Shown: in pieces, positions 8,330 to 17,451 of the stretch
How the letters are laid out: each line of letters starts with the position of its first letter
Numbering within the stretch: position 1 is the stretch's first letter
Assembly (NCBI GenBank): GCA_947476535.1
Contig: CANJRC010000017.1
Span: 1-49,085 of the forward strand
Length of the DNA: 49,085 nucleotides
Direction of reading: 5' to 3'
DNA from: Betaproteobacteria bacterium
GTDB taxonomy: Bacteria > Pseudomonadota > Gammaproteobacteria > Burkholderiales > SG8-39
Notes under the pieces: generated by a model
What the model saw: the letters and a program-made list of their open reading frames with translations, nothing else
Told to the model about the DNA's origin: nothing
The model's database searches: none
Made by a program: the position numbers and the translations under genes

Positions 8330-10024
8330 ATGAAACACGCTGCGCATTCGGGCACGCGCGCCGAACAGTCCGGCTTGCCGGAAGACCTCTACCTCATCGG
8401 CTGCGGCCCGGCGCCGCTTGACCCCGCCATGCGCGGCAAGCACCCGGTTCCGGCCGGTGCGAGCGCGAAGACTGTCGGCAACAAGGCCTATAACCTGTTG
8501 CGCATGGCGGCCATGGGACTGAGCGTGCCGCAGGGCTTCGTGATCGGCACGCGCTACTGCCCGGTGGCGGCCGCGCCGGATGCGGCACAGGCGCCCGAGG
8601 CGCCGGCGCCCGTGGCGCACTGGAAACCGGCTCTCGAGCGGCTCGAGCAGGCCACCGGCCTCGTCCTCGGCAGTGCGGCGCGACCGCTGCTCCTGTCCGT
8701 GCGTTCCGGTGCCCCGGTGTCCATGCCGGGAATGATGGAGACCTTGCTCAACATCGGCCTGTGCGATGCCACGCTGCCTGGCCTCATCCGCCTCACCGGG
8801 AACCCGCGACTGGCGTGGGATGCCTACAGGCGGCTGGTTGCCACTTTCGGTGAAGTCGTGGGGGGGCTGCCTGCGGAGCTCTTCGATGGTCCCTCAGCCA
8901 CGGCGGGCAAGGATGAGCGCAGCCTGGATTTCGCCGAACTGCGCGAACTCACGAGGAAGCACCTTGAGACCTATGCCAACGAAACCGGCCACAATTTTCC
9001 GCAGAATCCGCGCGACCAGCTGAGCGCGGCCATCAAGGCGGTGTTTGCGTCCTGGAATGCGCCCAAGGCGCGCGAGTACCGGCGCATCAACCGCATCGCC
9101 GATGACATCGGCACGGCGGTGACCGTGCAGCGCATGGTGTTCGGCAACAGTGGCGGAAAATCCGGCGCCGGTGTCGGTTTCACGCGCGATCCGAGTTCGG
9201 GCGAGAACCGGCTGTGGGTGGACTTCCTGTTCAATGCGCAGGGTGAGGATGTGGTCTCGGGCCGGCGCAATGCGCATGGCCACGAGCTGCTTGCCGAGGC
9301 CGTTCCGGCCGTCTGGCGCACGCTGGGCGCGGCCGTGGAGGCGCTGGAGCGCGAGTTCGGCGACATGCAGGACTTCGAATTCACGATTGAGAACGGCGCC
9401 CTCTACCTGCTGCAGACGCGCTCGGGAAAGCGCACGCCGCAGGCTGCCGCGCACATCGCCCTCGACCTACTCGACGCCGGCATCATCACGGCGGACGAGG
9501 CGCGAAAGCGCACCGAGAAGCTCGACAGCAAGGCACTCGCGAGTACCCACATCAAGCTGAAATCCGGCGGCAAGGGCGCGGCCAAGCACGCTCCGGTGGT
9601 GCTCGCCACCGCCGCCTCGGCCAGCATAGGCGTGGTGAGCGGAGAGCTGGCGCTCGACGAGGAGCGCGCGCTCTCTCGCAAGGCAGCCGGTGCCCGCGTG
9701 ATCCTGGTCCGCCAGGATGCAGAGACCAGCGACATCGCCGCCATGGAGGCCAGCGCAGGCCTCTTGTCGCAACGCGGCGCCCGTACCTCGCATGCCGCAG
9801 TCGTGGCGCGACAGCTGGGAAAAGTCTGCCTTGTCGGTTGCTCGGCGATGCAAATCGACATGAAGGCGCGTTGTATCCGCTTCGGCGAGCAGGTGTTCGG
9901 CGAGGGTGACAGCATCACGCTGGATGGAAACGAGGGGCGTGTCTACGCGGGCGAAGTCAGCGTGGTGCGGGAAGTGCCCGAAGAGCTGCTGCGCCGGCTC
10001 GAGGCTTTGCGAAAGAAGGATTGA
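8330..10024 (+). CDS. PPDK-like ATP-grasp plus phosphohistidine-domain protein lacking the PEP-binding barrel
   Basis: A 564-residue protein related to the first two-thirds of pyruvate phosphate dikinase (usually about 870 residues). N-terminal ATP-grasp signatures: TVGNKAYNLLRMAAMGLSVPQGF (48-70), SVRSGAPVSMPGMMETLLNIG (123-143), GVGFTRDPSSGE (281-291) and DFEFTIENGALYLLQTR (348-364). The swivelling phosphohistidine domain follows, with His488 in QRGARTSHAAVVARQLGK. It ends at about residue 564, with no C-terminal TIM barrel, so PEP/pyruvate cannot be bound in the normal way. It probably transfers phosphate from ATP via His488 to an unidentified acceptor, formally like rifampin phosphotransferase, which also lacks that barrel. 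The preceding gene, 19 bases upstream, is a good candidate for the acceptor or regulator. Confidence 0.85.
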   Translation: MKHAAHSGTRAEQSGLPEDLYLIGCGPAPLDPAMRGKHPVPAGASAKTVGNKAYNLLRMAAMGLSVPQGFVIGTRYCPVAAAPDAAQAPEAPAPVAHWKPALERLEQATGLVLGSAARPLLLSVRSGAPVSMPGMMETLLNIGLCDATLPGLIRLTGNPRLAWDAYRRLVATFGEVVGGLPAELFDGPSATAGKDERSLDFAELRELTRKHLETYANETGHNFPQNPRDQLSAAIKAVFASWNAPKAREYRRINRIADDIGTAVTVQRMVFGNSGGKSGAGVGFTRDPSSGENRLWVDFLFNAQGEDVVSGRRNAHGHELLAEAVPAVWRTLGAAVEALEREFGDMQDFEFTIENGALYLLQTRSGKRTPQAAAHIALDLLDAGIITADEARKRTEKLDSKALASTHIKLKSGGKGAAKHAPVVLATAASASIGVVSGELALDEERALSRKAAGARVILVRQDAETSDIAAMEASAGLLSQRGARTSHAAVVARQLGKVCLVGCSAMQIDMKARCIRFGEQVFGEGDSITLDGNEGRVYAGEVSVVREVPEELLRRLEALRKKD

Positions 10025-10280
10025 ACGAATAGAGCTTGATAATAATTTCGATGTGGCTATAGGTGAGTTGGATACCTTCGAGTTGAATTGATCATAAATA
10101 GGGCGCGGCGTCTACGGGGTGCCGTAGCCACTGCAACGGCGGGGGGCTGTTCCGGGGAGCTGGATGGGACCGTGCCCGGCTTCACTGCAGTGCGATTCGG
10201 TGCACGGCCCTCCCCCTGTGTTACTTTGCGCGCTCGATGGCTTGTCCGCCAATGCACGCACTCCACGAAGGGGAGAACCC

Positions 10281-10970
10281 ATGAACGCCCTGAAGCAGAC
10301 GCTCGCCGGCGGCAAGCTGGCCGTGATGGTGAACCTCATGTTCAATTCGCCCAACCTGGTGGAATACCTGGGCGCGCTCGGGTTCGAGGCGGTGATGCTG
10401 GATTGCGAGCACACCTCGGCCAGCGTGGAGCGGATCGAGGAGCTGGCACGGGCCGCGCGCGCGGCCGGGATCGCCGCCATCGTGCGTCCGGAGAAGCTCG
10501 ACGAGGCACTCATCACCCGCTACCTCGAGTGCAAGGTGAGCGGGCTCATGATCCCGCATGTCGACGACGCCGCAACGGCCCGCCGCATCGTCGACGCCGT
10601 GCGCTATGCGCTGCCGGCGACCTATGCGGACATTCTCATCATCGCCATGCTGGAGTCGGCCGATGCAATGAAGAACATCGACGAGATCCTTGCCGTCGAG
10701 GGGATCGACCTTTTCTTCATCGCTCGCGTCGACCTGTCCAAGAGCCTTGGTTTCAAGGGGGACAAGCACCACCCTGAAGTGCGAGCTGCGGTGGACCGGC
10801 TGATCGACCGCATCCAGGCCGCCGGCAGACAGGTTGGCGTGGCGGGGGACTACGACCGGGTGGACGAAATGGCGGGCAAGAAGGTCAACCTGATCTTTGT
10901 CAGCACCAAGGGACTATTGGAACCCGGCGCGAAGTCATACCGGCAACGCGCGCTTGCTGCGCGCAGCTGA
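10281..10970 (+). CDS. HpcH/HpaI family class II aldolase
   Basis: A 229-residue metal-dependent aldolase of the HpcH/HpaI (2-oxo-3-deoxy-acid / citrate-lyase-like) superfamily. Visible active-site signatures: the His in MLDCEHTSAS (His44), the Arg in AAIVRPE (Arg69), the metal-ligand Glu in IAMLESADAM (Glu125) and the Asp in ARVDLSKSLG (Asp151). It would cleave or form 4-hydroxy-2-oxo acids with pyruvate or an analogous donor; substrate unknown. GGGGAGAACCC before the ATG at 10281 supports the start. The 256 bases upstream (10025-10280) begin AT-richer than the surroundings but hold no gene that I can support. Likely its own transcript, or the first gene before the amidohydrolase 226 bases downstream. 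Confidence 0.9.
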   Translation: MNALKQTLAGGKLAVMVNLMFNSPNLVEYLGALGFEAVMLDCEHTSASVERIEELARAARAAGIAAIVRPEKLDEALITRYLECKVSGLMIPHVDDAATARRIVDAVRYALPATYADILIIAMLESADAMKNIDEILAVEGIDLFFIARVDLSKSLGFKGDKHHPEVRAAVDRLIDRIQAAGRQVGVAGDYDRVDEMAGKKVNLIFVSTKGLLEPGAKSYRQRALAARS

Positions 10971-11196
10971 CCCACCACCGCAAGCGGCCTTTTTCGACGT
11001 ACGCCGTCGTTCGCGGCTCGCATGGACCCTGCCGCGCATTGTTCCCTGTGTAAAATGACAACAATATGCCAAGGTATGATTCTCCCCGCTGCAAGCCGCT
11101 GTGCGCTTCGGATGCACGCTGTCCGCGTCGTCTCCCGAGGGCGCATTGCGCCAGGTTGCCGCGTTTCCTCCACACTGCGATCGCTCGGTGAGCTCC

Positions 11197-12300
11197 ATGC
11201 ACGCAGGCCCGAAGCAGGGAAAGACCGCGGCGCCGGCACCGGTGGCGATCAGTGGCTCGTACGCCGACTATCGCTCCGACTGGCTGGCGTTGCACGACGA
11301 GGCGGTGCTCGAGCCTGGTCGGCTGATCGTCGATGCGCACCACCATGTCTGGGACCTGCCGCGGCCGAAGTACATGTTCAGCGAGCTGCAGGCCGATGTG
11401 GCCTCGGGTCACAACGTCGTGGCGACGGTCTATGTGGATTGCCGCTCGATGTACCGCTGTGACGGCCCGGTTGAAATGCGCTCGGTCGGGGAGGTTGAGT
11501 TCGCCAATGGCGTGGCGGCGCAGAGCGCCAGCGGCAACTATGGTCCCGCGCGCCTGTGCGCCGGCATTGTCGGCAATGCATCGCTTGCCATTGGCGCGCA
11601 GGCCCAGGCCGTGCTGGAGGCATTGATGCGCGCCGGCGGCGAGCGCTTCAAGGGCGTGCGGCAGGTCTCGGCGTGGGACGCCGACCCGGTTGTATCCAAG
11701 CCGATTCCCGGGCGTCCGTCGGGCCTCCTGGGGGACAAGACGTTCCGCGAAGGGTTTGCCTGCCTTGGCCCCCTCGGGTTGAGTTTCGACGCCTTCCTGT
11801 TCCAGCCGCAGATTCCCGAACTCACCGACCTGGCGCGGGCCTTCCCGGGGACGTCCATCGTGCTCGATCACGCGGGGACGCCGGTCGGGGTGGGGACTTA
11901 CGCCGGTCGCAAGGATGAATTGTTTGCCGCCTGGAAGTCCTCCATGGCGGAGCTGGCGCGCTGCGACAACGTGAGCGTGAAACTGGGCGGGCTGGGCATG
12001 GTCGTGGCGGGGTTTGATTTCCACACGCGCAACAGGCCGCCCGATTCGGTGCAAGTGGCGGCGGGGTGGCGGCCCTACATCGAGACATGCATCGAATTGT
12101 TCGGTGCTTCCCGTTGCATGTTCGAGAGCAATTTCCCGCCGGACAAGGGAACTTGCAGCTATGTCGTTCTTTGGAACGCGTTCAAGCGCATCGTCAGTGG
12201 CGCGTCGGAGTCGGAGAAGGCGGAATTGTTCTCGCAGAGCGCGGCACGTTTCTATCGGCTGGACTTGGCGGCACTCGAGGCCGAGGGAAGGGCGAAGTGA
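11197..12300 (+). CDS. Amidohydrolase family protein (COG3618-like metal-dependent hydrolase)
   Basis: A 367-residue TIM-barrel amidohydrolase. The metal-binding opening IVDAHHHVWDLPRP is at residues 44-57 (the His cluster His48-50). The family-typical segments ATVYVDCRSMYR, RFKGVRQVSAWD, VLDHAGTPVG and CMFESNFPPDKG follow, with the late Asp in FPPDKG in the position of the last metal ligand. Relatives hydrolyse lactones or decarboxylate aromatic or sugar acids. The ATG at 11197 is chosen because the conserved part begins soon after it; the ribosome site is weak. Its stop overlaps the GTG start of the ABC ATPase (GTGA), so the two are translationally coupled. This suggests that the enzyme acts on what the transporter brings in. 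Confidence 0.87.
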   Translation: MHAGPKQGKTAAPAPVAISGSYADYRSDWLALHDEAVLEPGRLIVDAHHHVWDLPRPKYMFSELQADVASGHNVVATVYVDCRSMYRCDGPVEMRSVGEVEFANGVAAQSASGNYGPARLCAGIVGNASLAIGAQAQAVLEALMRAGGERFKGVRQVSAWDADPVVSKPIPGRPSGLLGDKTFREGFACLGPLGLSFDAFLFQPQIPELTDLARAFPGTSIVLDHAGTPVGVGTYAGRKDELFAAWKSSMAELARCDNVSVKLGGLGMVVAGFDFHTRNRPPDSVQVAAGWRPYIETCIELFGASRCMFESNFPPDKGTCSYVVLWNAFKRIVSGASESEKAELFSQSAARFYRLDLAALEAEGRAK

Positions 12301-13364
12301 GCAGCCTCAGCGTGGAGAACCTGCGGGTCAGTTATGCCGGGCGCGAGGGGGCGGTCGTGGCGCTGGATGGCTATTCGCTGGACGTCGCCGAGGGCAGCCT
12401 GACCGTGTTGCTGGGTGAGAGCGGCTGTGGCAAGTCGACCGCGCTCAACGCCATTGCCGGGTTGCTGCAGCCGGAGGCAGGCCGAATCACGCTGGGCAAT
12501 CAGACGTTGTTCGACCGTCGGCCAGGCGCGCGCCATGTCACGACGGCGCCCAATCACCGGGACATCGGCATGGTGTTCCAGTCCTATGCCCTGTGGCCGC
12601 ACCTGTCGGTACTGGAAAATGTCATGTATCCCGCCAAGCGCCGGGGCGCCGATCGCACCGAGGCGGCACGCGCTGCGCACGAAGTGCTCAAGACCGTCCG
12701 CTGCGACGTGCTCGCAGACCGCTACCCTGGCGAACTGAGCGGTGGCCAGCAGCAGCGCGTGGCGCTGGCGCGCGCTATGGTGGCGCGGCCCAAGCTGCTT
12801 TTGTTCGATGAGCCGCTCAGCAACCTGGACGCGGGACTGCGGCGCGGGCTGCGCGATGAACTGGCGAGGCTGCACCGGCAACTGGGATTCACCGGTGTGT
12901 ACGTCACGCACGACCAGTCGGAGGCCCTGGCGCTGGGTACCGAGCTTGCCGTCATGGACGGCGGCAAGATCGTCCAGTTGGGCAGCCCTGAGAATATCTA
13001 CCAGCGCCCGGTGAGCGAATTCGTGGCGCGCTTTTTCGGCGCCAATGTCATTTCGGGGGATCTGCTGCCACCGGGTCGCCTCGACACGGTGGCGGGAACT
13101 TTCGAATACCATGGCAACACGCCGGTCGGGCCGGTGGTGGTTGCATTCATGCCGCACGCGGCGGAAATCGAAACCGACACTGAGGGGAAGATGCATGTCT
13201 CGGCCGCCATGTACCTGGGGTCGCACTGGGAGGTGCGCCTGGATGGCGCGAACGAGGAAGTCCTCGTTGAGCAGCCCGCTGCACAGACGCCGCCGGCGCC
13301 GGGCACGCGCGTGCGCCTGCGCATCCCGCCGGACAAGGTGCACGCCTACCCGGCCAGGCCATGA
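12297..13364 (+). CDS. ABC transporter ATP-binding protein (iron/polyamine/2-aminoethylphosphonate type)
   Basis: A 355-residue importer ATPase. Walker A GESGCGKST at 40-48, Q-loop Gln95 (MVFQSYALWP), signature LSGGQQQ at 147-153, Walker B LLLFDE at 167-172, D-loop SNLDA and switch His205 (VTHDQSEA). A C-terminal TOBE-like regulatory region (about 260-355) is present, as in FbpC/PotA/MalK-type ATPases. The start is a GTG at 12297 within the stop of the amidohydrolase gene (GTGA overlap). It energises the permease at 14624-16384 and works with the binding protein at 13456-14532. The PHLSVLENVMYPAKRRGADR sequence is typical of Fe(3+)/thiamine/phosphonate importers rather than sugar importers; the actual substrate is unknown. 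Confidence 0.95.
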   Translation: MSSLSVENLRVSYAGREGAVVALDGYSLDVAEGSLTVLLGESGCGKSTALNAIAGLLQPEAGRITLGNQTLFDRRPGARHVTTAPNHRDIGMVFQSYALWPHLSVLENVMYPAKRRGADRTEAARAAHEVLKTVRCDVLADRYPGELSGGQQQRVALARAMVARPKLLLFDEPLSNLDAGLRRGLRDELARLHRQLGFTGVYVTHDQSEALALGTELAVMDGGKIVQLGSPENIYQRPVSEFVARFFGANVISGDLLPPGRLDTVAGTFEYHGNTPVGPVVVAFMPHAAEIETDTEGKMHVSAAMYLGSHWEVRLDGANEEVLVEQPAAQTPPAPGTRVRLRIPPDKVHAYPARP

Positions 13365-13455
13365 GCTTGCAAATATGATCGAGGGCGAAACCAGCGGCCC
13401 GCATCGTCAACAGTAGTGACTTGGTAGCAACGTGTACCCAATAGGAGGAGTCGAA

Positions 13456-14532
13456 ATGAACTGCAATTCCAGTCGTGGCATTTCAACAAGAAGCTTATTC
13501 CTGGCCGCGCTGCTCGGCGCAACGCTGTCCCTTCCCGGCATGGGCCTTGCTGCGGACATGGCGGCCGTCTGCAAGGGCGGCGCCGGCTGGAACCAGGTGC
13601 TGCAGGAGGCGAAGAAGGAAGGCGAGGTGCTGATGTACTCGACCCGCGCCGATGCGGACAACGCGCGCCTGCTGGCGGGCTTCACCAAGAAATACCCGGA
13701 AATCAAGGCCAACTCGATCCGTCTCATTGGCAGTCGCATGAACGAACGCATCGAGCAGGAACTGAAGGCGGGTGTGCCAACGGGTGACATGATGGTGTTC
13801 ACCGATCCGAACTGGATGGCGGAAAGGCTGAAAGCGGGCGCGCTGATGGCGCCTTGCGGCCCTTCGTTACAACTGTGGCAAAACGCGCAGAAGTTCTATC
13901 CCAATCGGGAACTGGTGCCGATCGTGAACGAACCCTGGGTGCTCGCCTACAACACTAACCTGGTGAAGACCAAGCCGACAGACTGGAATGACCTGCTGGC
14001 CGACAAGTCGCTGCAGGGCAAGGTGGGCCTCAATGAAGTGAGCGGCGTTACTGTCGCCATCTGGGCCGAGATCGTCGAGAGTCGCGCCGGTGCCGGCTAT
14101 TTCGACAAGATTGCGCCGTTCAAGCCGCGCATCTACCCGAATTCCGCGCCGCTCACGCAGGGCATCATTGCCGGCGAGATCGCCTGGTCGCCCTACTCAC
14201 TGCCGAGCACCATCGAGCCCCTGCGCGCGAAAGGCGCGCCGATCGAATGGATCGTGCCCAACAGCGGCACATTCCTGCTGCAGCGCTTCGCGCTGGCGCT
14301 CAAGCAGGCGCCGCATCCCGCGGCCGCACTGGTGTTGATGGACTACGCCATGAGCGCCGAGGGACAGAACCTCATCAACGGCAACCGCCAGGGCGTGACG
14401 GTGGCTCCCGGCGTCAAGCTCGACACCGAGTTGAAGGTGGATCTGTCCAAGGTGGCGGTGGTGGACCAGACGAAGTACGGCACCGAGACGTTGAACAAGT
14501 GGACGCAGAAATTCAACCAGCTCTACCGCTAG
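13456..14532 (+). CDS. Extracellular substrate-binding protein of an iron-type ABC transporter
   Basis: A 358-residue periplasmic binding protein with an N-terminal signal peptide (Arg-13 followed by LFLAALLGATLSLPGMG, cleavage near LAA at 31-33). The mature start includes QVLQEAKKEGEVLMYSTR, typical of the Fe(3+)/AfuA-like group 1 binding proteins, and the C-terminus has PHPAAALVLMDYAMSAEGQNLI. These proteins bind ferric iron, thiamine, phosphonates or small organic acids; the family label alone does not give the ligand. An AGGAGG seven bases before ATG 13456 sets the start. It sits between ATPase and permease genes, about 90 bases from each, on the same strand, so the three form one importer. 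Confidence 0.9.
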   Translation: MNCNSSRGISTRSLFLAALLGATLSLPGMGLAADMAAVCKGGAGWNQVLQEAKKEGEVLMYSTRADADNARLLAGFTKKYPEIKANSIRLIGSRMNERIEQELKAGVPTGDMMVFTDPNWMAERLKAGALMAPCGPSLQLWQNAQKFYPNRELVPIVNEPWVLAYNTNLVKTKPTDWNDLLADKSLQGKVGLNEVSGVTVAIWAEIVESRAGAGYFDKIAPFKPRIYPNSAPLTQGIIAGEIAWSPYSLPSTIEPLRAKGAPIEWIVPNSGTFLLQRFALALKQAPHPAAALVLMDYAMSAEGQNLINGNRQGVTVAPGVKLDTELKVDLSKVAVVDQTKYGTETLNKWTQKFNQLYR

Positions 14533-14623
14533 CGCGCGCAACGTTGGCAGACCGGGGGGCGGGGGTGTCGCCAGCGTGTGCTGCACGCCCGCCCATTCGT
14601 CCGAACGAGCGGGGGATCTGAGC

Positions 14624-16384
14624 ATGGCAGAGCTTCCGGCATTCGGGGTCGCGCGCTCGACCGGGGTGATGGCGTCGCTGCGGGATGGCGCCTCTTCCGC
14701 CGCGCCATGGGTGCTCGCTGGCATCGTGTGCTTGCTGGTGCTGTACCCGCTCATCGAACTCATGCGCCAGCCCTTCGCCGACCTGCCCAAGGTCTGGCAG
14801 CAGGCCACGCAGTTACCCAGCCTCTGGCGCATCCTTTGGAACACGGTTGTCCTCGCGTTCGGGTCGATGTTCCTGGCGGTGCTCGTGGCGATGGTGCTGG
14901 CGTGGTGCCGGGCGAACATGACCGGCAAGACCGGCGCTGCGGCGCAGGTGATTTCCATCCTGCCCATGGTGGTGCCGCCGCTGGCCGGCGTGATCGGCTG
15001 GGCCTTCCTGATGTCGCCCTCGGTCGGCTACCTGAACGTGTTGCTGCGCAAGCTACCGTTCCTGGACACCTTGCAGGAGGGCCCCTTCGACATCTATTCG
15101 TTGTCGTGGATCGTCATCATCACAGGCATCTACCTCATTCCGTATGCGTTCGTGTTCCTCCAGGCAGGTCTCGCCAACATCGATCCGCGCCTCGAGGATG
15201 CCGCGCGCAGCGCCGGCTCCGGCTGGTGGGGCACGCAGTTCCGCATCGTCCTGCCGCTGCTGCGGCCCGCCCTGCTCTACGGCGGCGGTGTGGTGGCGCT
15301 GCTTGCGCTCGGCCAGTTCACCGCGCCGCTGCTGCTCGGCCGCACCAAGGGCATCGACGTCATTACCACGCAGCTCTACCGGCTGACCGGCGCGCCGCCG
15401 GCGAACTATCCCCTGGCCGCGTTCATCGCGCTGCCCATCGTGCTGCTGGCGCTGGCCGGGGTCGCAGCGCAGCGCAGCGCGCTCAAGGGGGGGCTGCGCT
15501 TCGTGATGACGGGCAAGGGGACGGCGCGCGCGCGAGGCCACAATGCGCTGCTGATGCTACCCATCATCCTGTACAGCTTCATGCTGGTGATTCCGCCCAT
15601 CATCGGGTTGGTGATCGTTTCCCTGTCGCCGTTCTGGGGCGCGCCGCTTGCGCTCGAATCGATGAGCCTTGCCGCATTCGCCGAAGTGATGGACAGCCGG
15701 GCATCGGTCGATGCGGTGATGAACTCCATCAAGTACTCGGCCATTGCCACGGTGTGCTGCCTCGTACTGAGCCTGATGGTGGCCTTCGTCGCGACCCGCA
15801 CCCGAGGGGCTGCCCGCGCGGTCATCGACTATGTGGTCAATGTGCCGATTGCCGTTCCGGCCATTCTCTTCGGCATGGCGATTTTCGTGTCATTTGCGCT
15901 TGGCCCCATCATGCAGTTCCTGCGCACGAGCTTCGGCATCCGCCTGTATGGCTCCAGCTCACTGATTGTGCTGGCCTACGTCATCCTGGTGCTGCCGCAC
16001 GGAACGCGCATGGTGATGAGCGGGATCGCCCAGATCAATCCGCAGCTGGAGGCGGCGGCGCGCGTGGCCGGGTCCACGCTGGCGGGCGCCGTTGCGCGCA
16101 TCATGGTGCCGCTGTTGCGCCGGCACCTGGCCAGCGCGGCCATGCTGATGTTCATCCTGCTGTCGCATGAATTCGCCGCGTCGTCGTTGCTGTTCGGGCC
16201 GAACACGCAGGTGCTCTCGACGCTGCTGTACGGGCAATGGGACACCGGAACCTACCCGAAGGTGGCTGCGCTGGCCCTGATCATGGTGGCCATTGCGCTG
16301 GCGGGCATTTCGCTGATCGCGCTGCTCGACAGCGGGCGTGCGGACTGGAGGCCCTGGCGTCGCACGAGGAACGCCGCCGGCTGA
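14624..16384 (+). CDS. ABC transporter permease, fused double-domain iron/phosphonate type
   Basis: A 586-residue integral membrane protein with about 12 transmembrane helices, made of two tandem binding-protein-dependent permease domains (FbpB/ThiP-like). Each half carries an EAA loop that docks on the ATPase: LEDAARSAGSGWWGTQFRIVL in the first half and LEAAARVAGSTLAGAVARIMV in the second. The start at 14624 is preceded by GCGGGGGA; the longer frame adds non-membrane residues. It follows the binding protein by 91 bases and completes the importer with the ATPase at 12297-13364. The gene converges with the flavin reductase gene; the 28-base gap holds a GC hairpin. Confidence 0.93.
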   Translation: MAELPAFGVARSTGVMASLRDGASSAAPWVLAGIVCLLVLYPLIELMRQPFADLPKVWQQATQLPSLWRILWNTVVLAFGSMFLAVLVAMVLAWCRANMTGKTGAAAQVISILPMVVPPLAGVIGWAFLMSPSVGYLNVLLRKLPFLDTLQEGPFDIYSLSWIVIITGIYLIPYAFVFLQAGLANIDPRLEDAARSAGSGWWGTQFRIVLPLLRPALLYGGGVVALLALGQFTAPLLLGRTKGIDVITTQLYRLTGAPPANYPLAAFIALPIVLLALAGVAAQRSALKGGLRFVMTGKGTARARGHNALLMLPIILYSFMLVIPPIIGLVIVSLSPFWGAPLALESMSLAAFAEVMDSRASVDAVMNSIKYSAIATVCCLVLSLMVAFVATRTRGAARAVIDYVVNVPIAVPAILFGMAIFVSFALGPIMQFLRTSFGIRLYGSSSLIVLAYVILVLPHGTRMVMSGIAQINPQLEAAARVAGSTLAGAVARIMVPLLRRHLASAAMLMFILLSHEFAASSLLFGPNTQVLSTLLYGQWDTGTYPKVAALALIMVAIALAGISLIALLDSGRADWRPWRRTRNAAG

Positions 16385-16393
16385 AACAACGCG

Positions 16394-16408
16394 GGGGCGC
16401 GCGGCCCC
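16394..16408. terminator. Weak GC hairpin between convergent genes
   Basis: GGGGC (16394-16398), a five-base loop and GCCCC (16404-16408) form a perfect 5-bp stem in the 28 bases between two convergent stops. There is no T-tract on either strand, so this is at best a weak or Rho-assisted terminator. Confidence 0.25.
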
Positions 16409-16412
16409 AGGG

Positions 16413-17384
16413 TCAAGCTTCGGGCGCGCCGAGCGACTTCAGCACCTTGCGGGCGGTTTCCAGTTCCTCGGGCGTGAGGTGCGCGAGTTGCCGCGCCTCG
16501 AAGGCTGCCGCGCGCCGCCGCAAGGACAGCACGCGTACCAATCCTTCGGGCGTCACCGCGCAGCTGCCGTTGGGCCGGCGCGCGGCAAAGCCGAGTTCGA
16601 GGAGCGCCGCGATGGCATCGTCGACCGCGGTTGGGCTCACGAAAGCCTTGCGAGCGATGGCGTCGGTCGTCGCCTCTGGATGGCGCTCGACGATGGACAG
16701 CACGCGTCCCTGGGTGATGGTCATGCCCTCGGCATCGCGCTCGGCCTGGAACCCCGTCGACAGGCGGCTGAACGCGTCCCACAACAGACCGAGCGTGGTG
16801 TCGGTGATTTGCGTGCCGTTGCCGTTCGCGTCCGACTCCTTGGCCGCCGCCGGATAGTCGACCGCGAGGCCGAAACGGCCGTGCGCGAAGAGCAACAGCG
16901 GCCGTCCGTTGCGGGAAAAGCGCTGCACCTCGCCCAGCATGATGTAATGGTCTCCTGCATCGATGGTCGAATGCGTGCGGCATTCAAAGGTCGCAGCCAC
17001 GCCTTTGAACAGCGGCGCATCGCCGAGCCCGGACTGCCATTCGACCCCCGCGAACTTGTCGCCGCCAGAGCGCGCGAAGTGACCGGCGAGTTCCACCTGG
17101 TCGGATGCGAGCACGTTGACGGCGAAGTGCGCGGCCTGGCTGAACACGCTGAGGCTTTGCGAGCTCTTTCCCAGTGCCCATTGGATGAGCGGGGGATTCA
17201 GTGATACGGAGGAAAACGAGTTGGCGGTCATTCCGCCCAGCTGGTCGCCGTGCCGGGCGGTGATGATGGTGACGCCAGTGGCGAAATGACCGAGGGCACG
17301 GCGGTAGGCACGGTTGTCGTCCCGCGGGTCTCCCGACTCCAGGGTTTCGTACGTCATTTTTTTTGGTTGTTCGGGATTGCTCAT
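16413..17384 (-). CDS. Flavin reductase with C-terminal MarR-like winged-helix domain
   Basis: A 323-residue two-domain protein. Residues about 25-175 are a flavin-reductase (HpaC-like) domain: RALGHFATGVTIITARHGDQ, GMTANSFSSVSLNPPLIQWAL, a VNVLASDQ segment and the late HYIMLGEV. Residues about 195-323 look like a MarR-type winged helix (MTITQGRVLSIVERHPEATTDAIARKAFVSPTAVDDAIAALLELGF). This architecture and length match the C1 reductase of Acinetobacter 4-hydroxyphenylacetate hydroxylase, in which the tail is an effector-responsive autoinhibitory domain and not a DNA-binding repressor. It lies 67 bases after the luciferase-like gene and probably supplies it with reduced flavin using NADH. Confidence 0.88.
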   Translation of the reverse strand: MSNPEQPKKMTYETLESGDPRDDNRAYRRALGHFATGVTIITARHGDQLGGMTANSFSSVSLNPPLIQWALGKSSQSLSVFSQAAHFAVNVLASDQVELAGHFARSGGDKFAGVEWQSGLGDAPLFKGVAATFECRTHSTIDAGDHYIMLGEVQRFSRNGRPLLLFAHGRFGLAVDYPAAAKESDANGNGTQITDTTLGLLWDAFSRLSTGFQAERDAEGMTITQGRVLSIVERHPEATTDAIARKAFVSPTAVDDAIAALLELGFAARRPNGSCAVTPEGLVRVLSLRRRAAAFEARQLAHLTPEELETARKVLKSLGAPEA

Positions 17385-17451
17385 AAAAACGTTGCGCCTT
17401 TCGCCAGCTGTCGGCTACGAGTCATGGTTTGTGTTGCTATCACTGGCAATA

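Noticed and set aside
10025-10280. Possible small RNA or small gene in the gap before the aldolase
   Set aside because: The region is locally AT-richer, but I see no ribosome site with a coherent peptide and no convincing promoter-terminator pair.
10980-10996. CCGC-AA-GCGG followed by T5 as a terminator after the aldolase
   Set aside because: The loop would be only two bases, too tight for a stable hairpin; not enough to call.
14578-16170. Long plus-strand frame overlapping the ABC permease
   Set aside because: It is Arg/His/Gly-rich and has no membrane helices; the adjacent frame is a clear 12-helix permease with two EAA loops.
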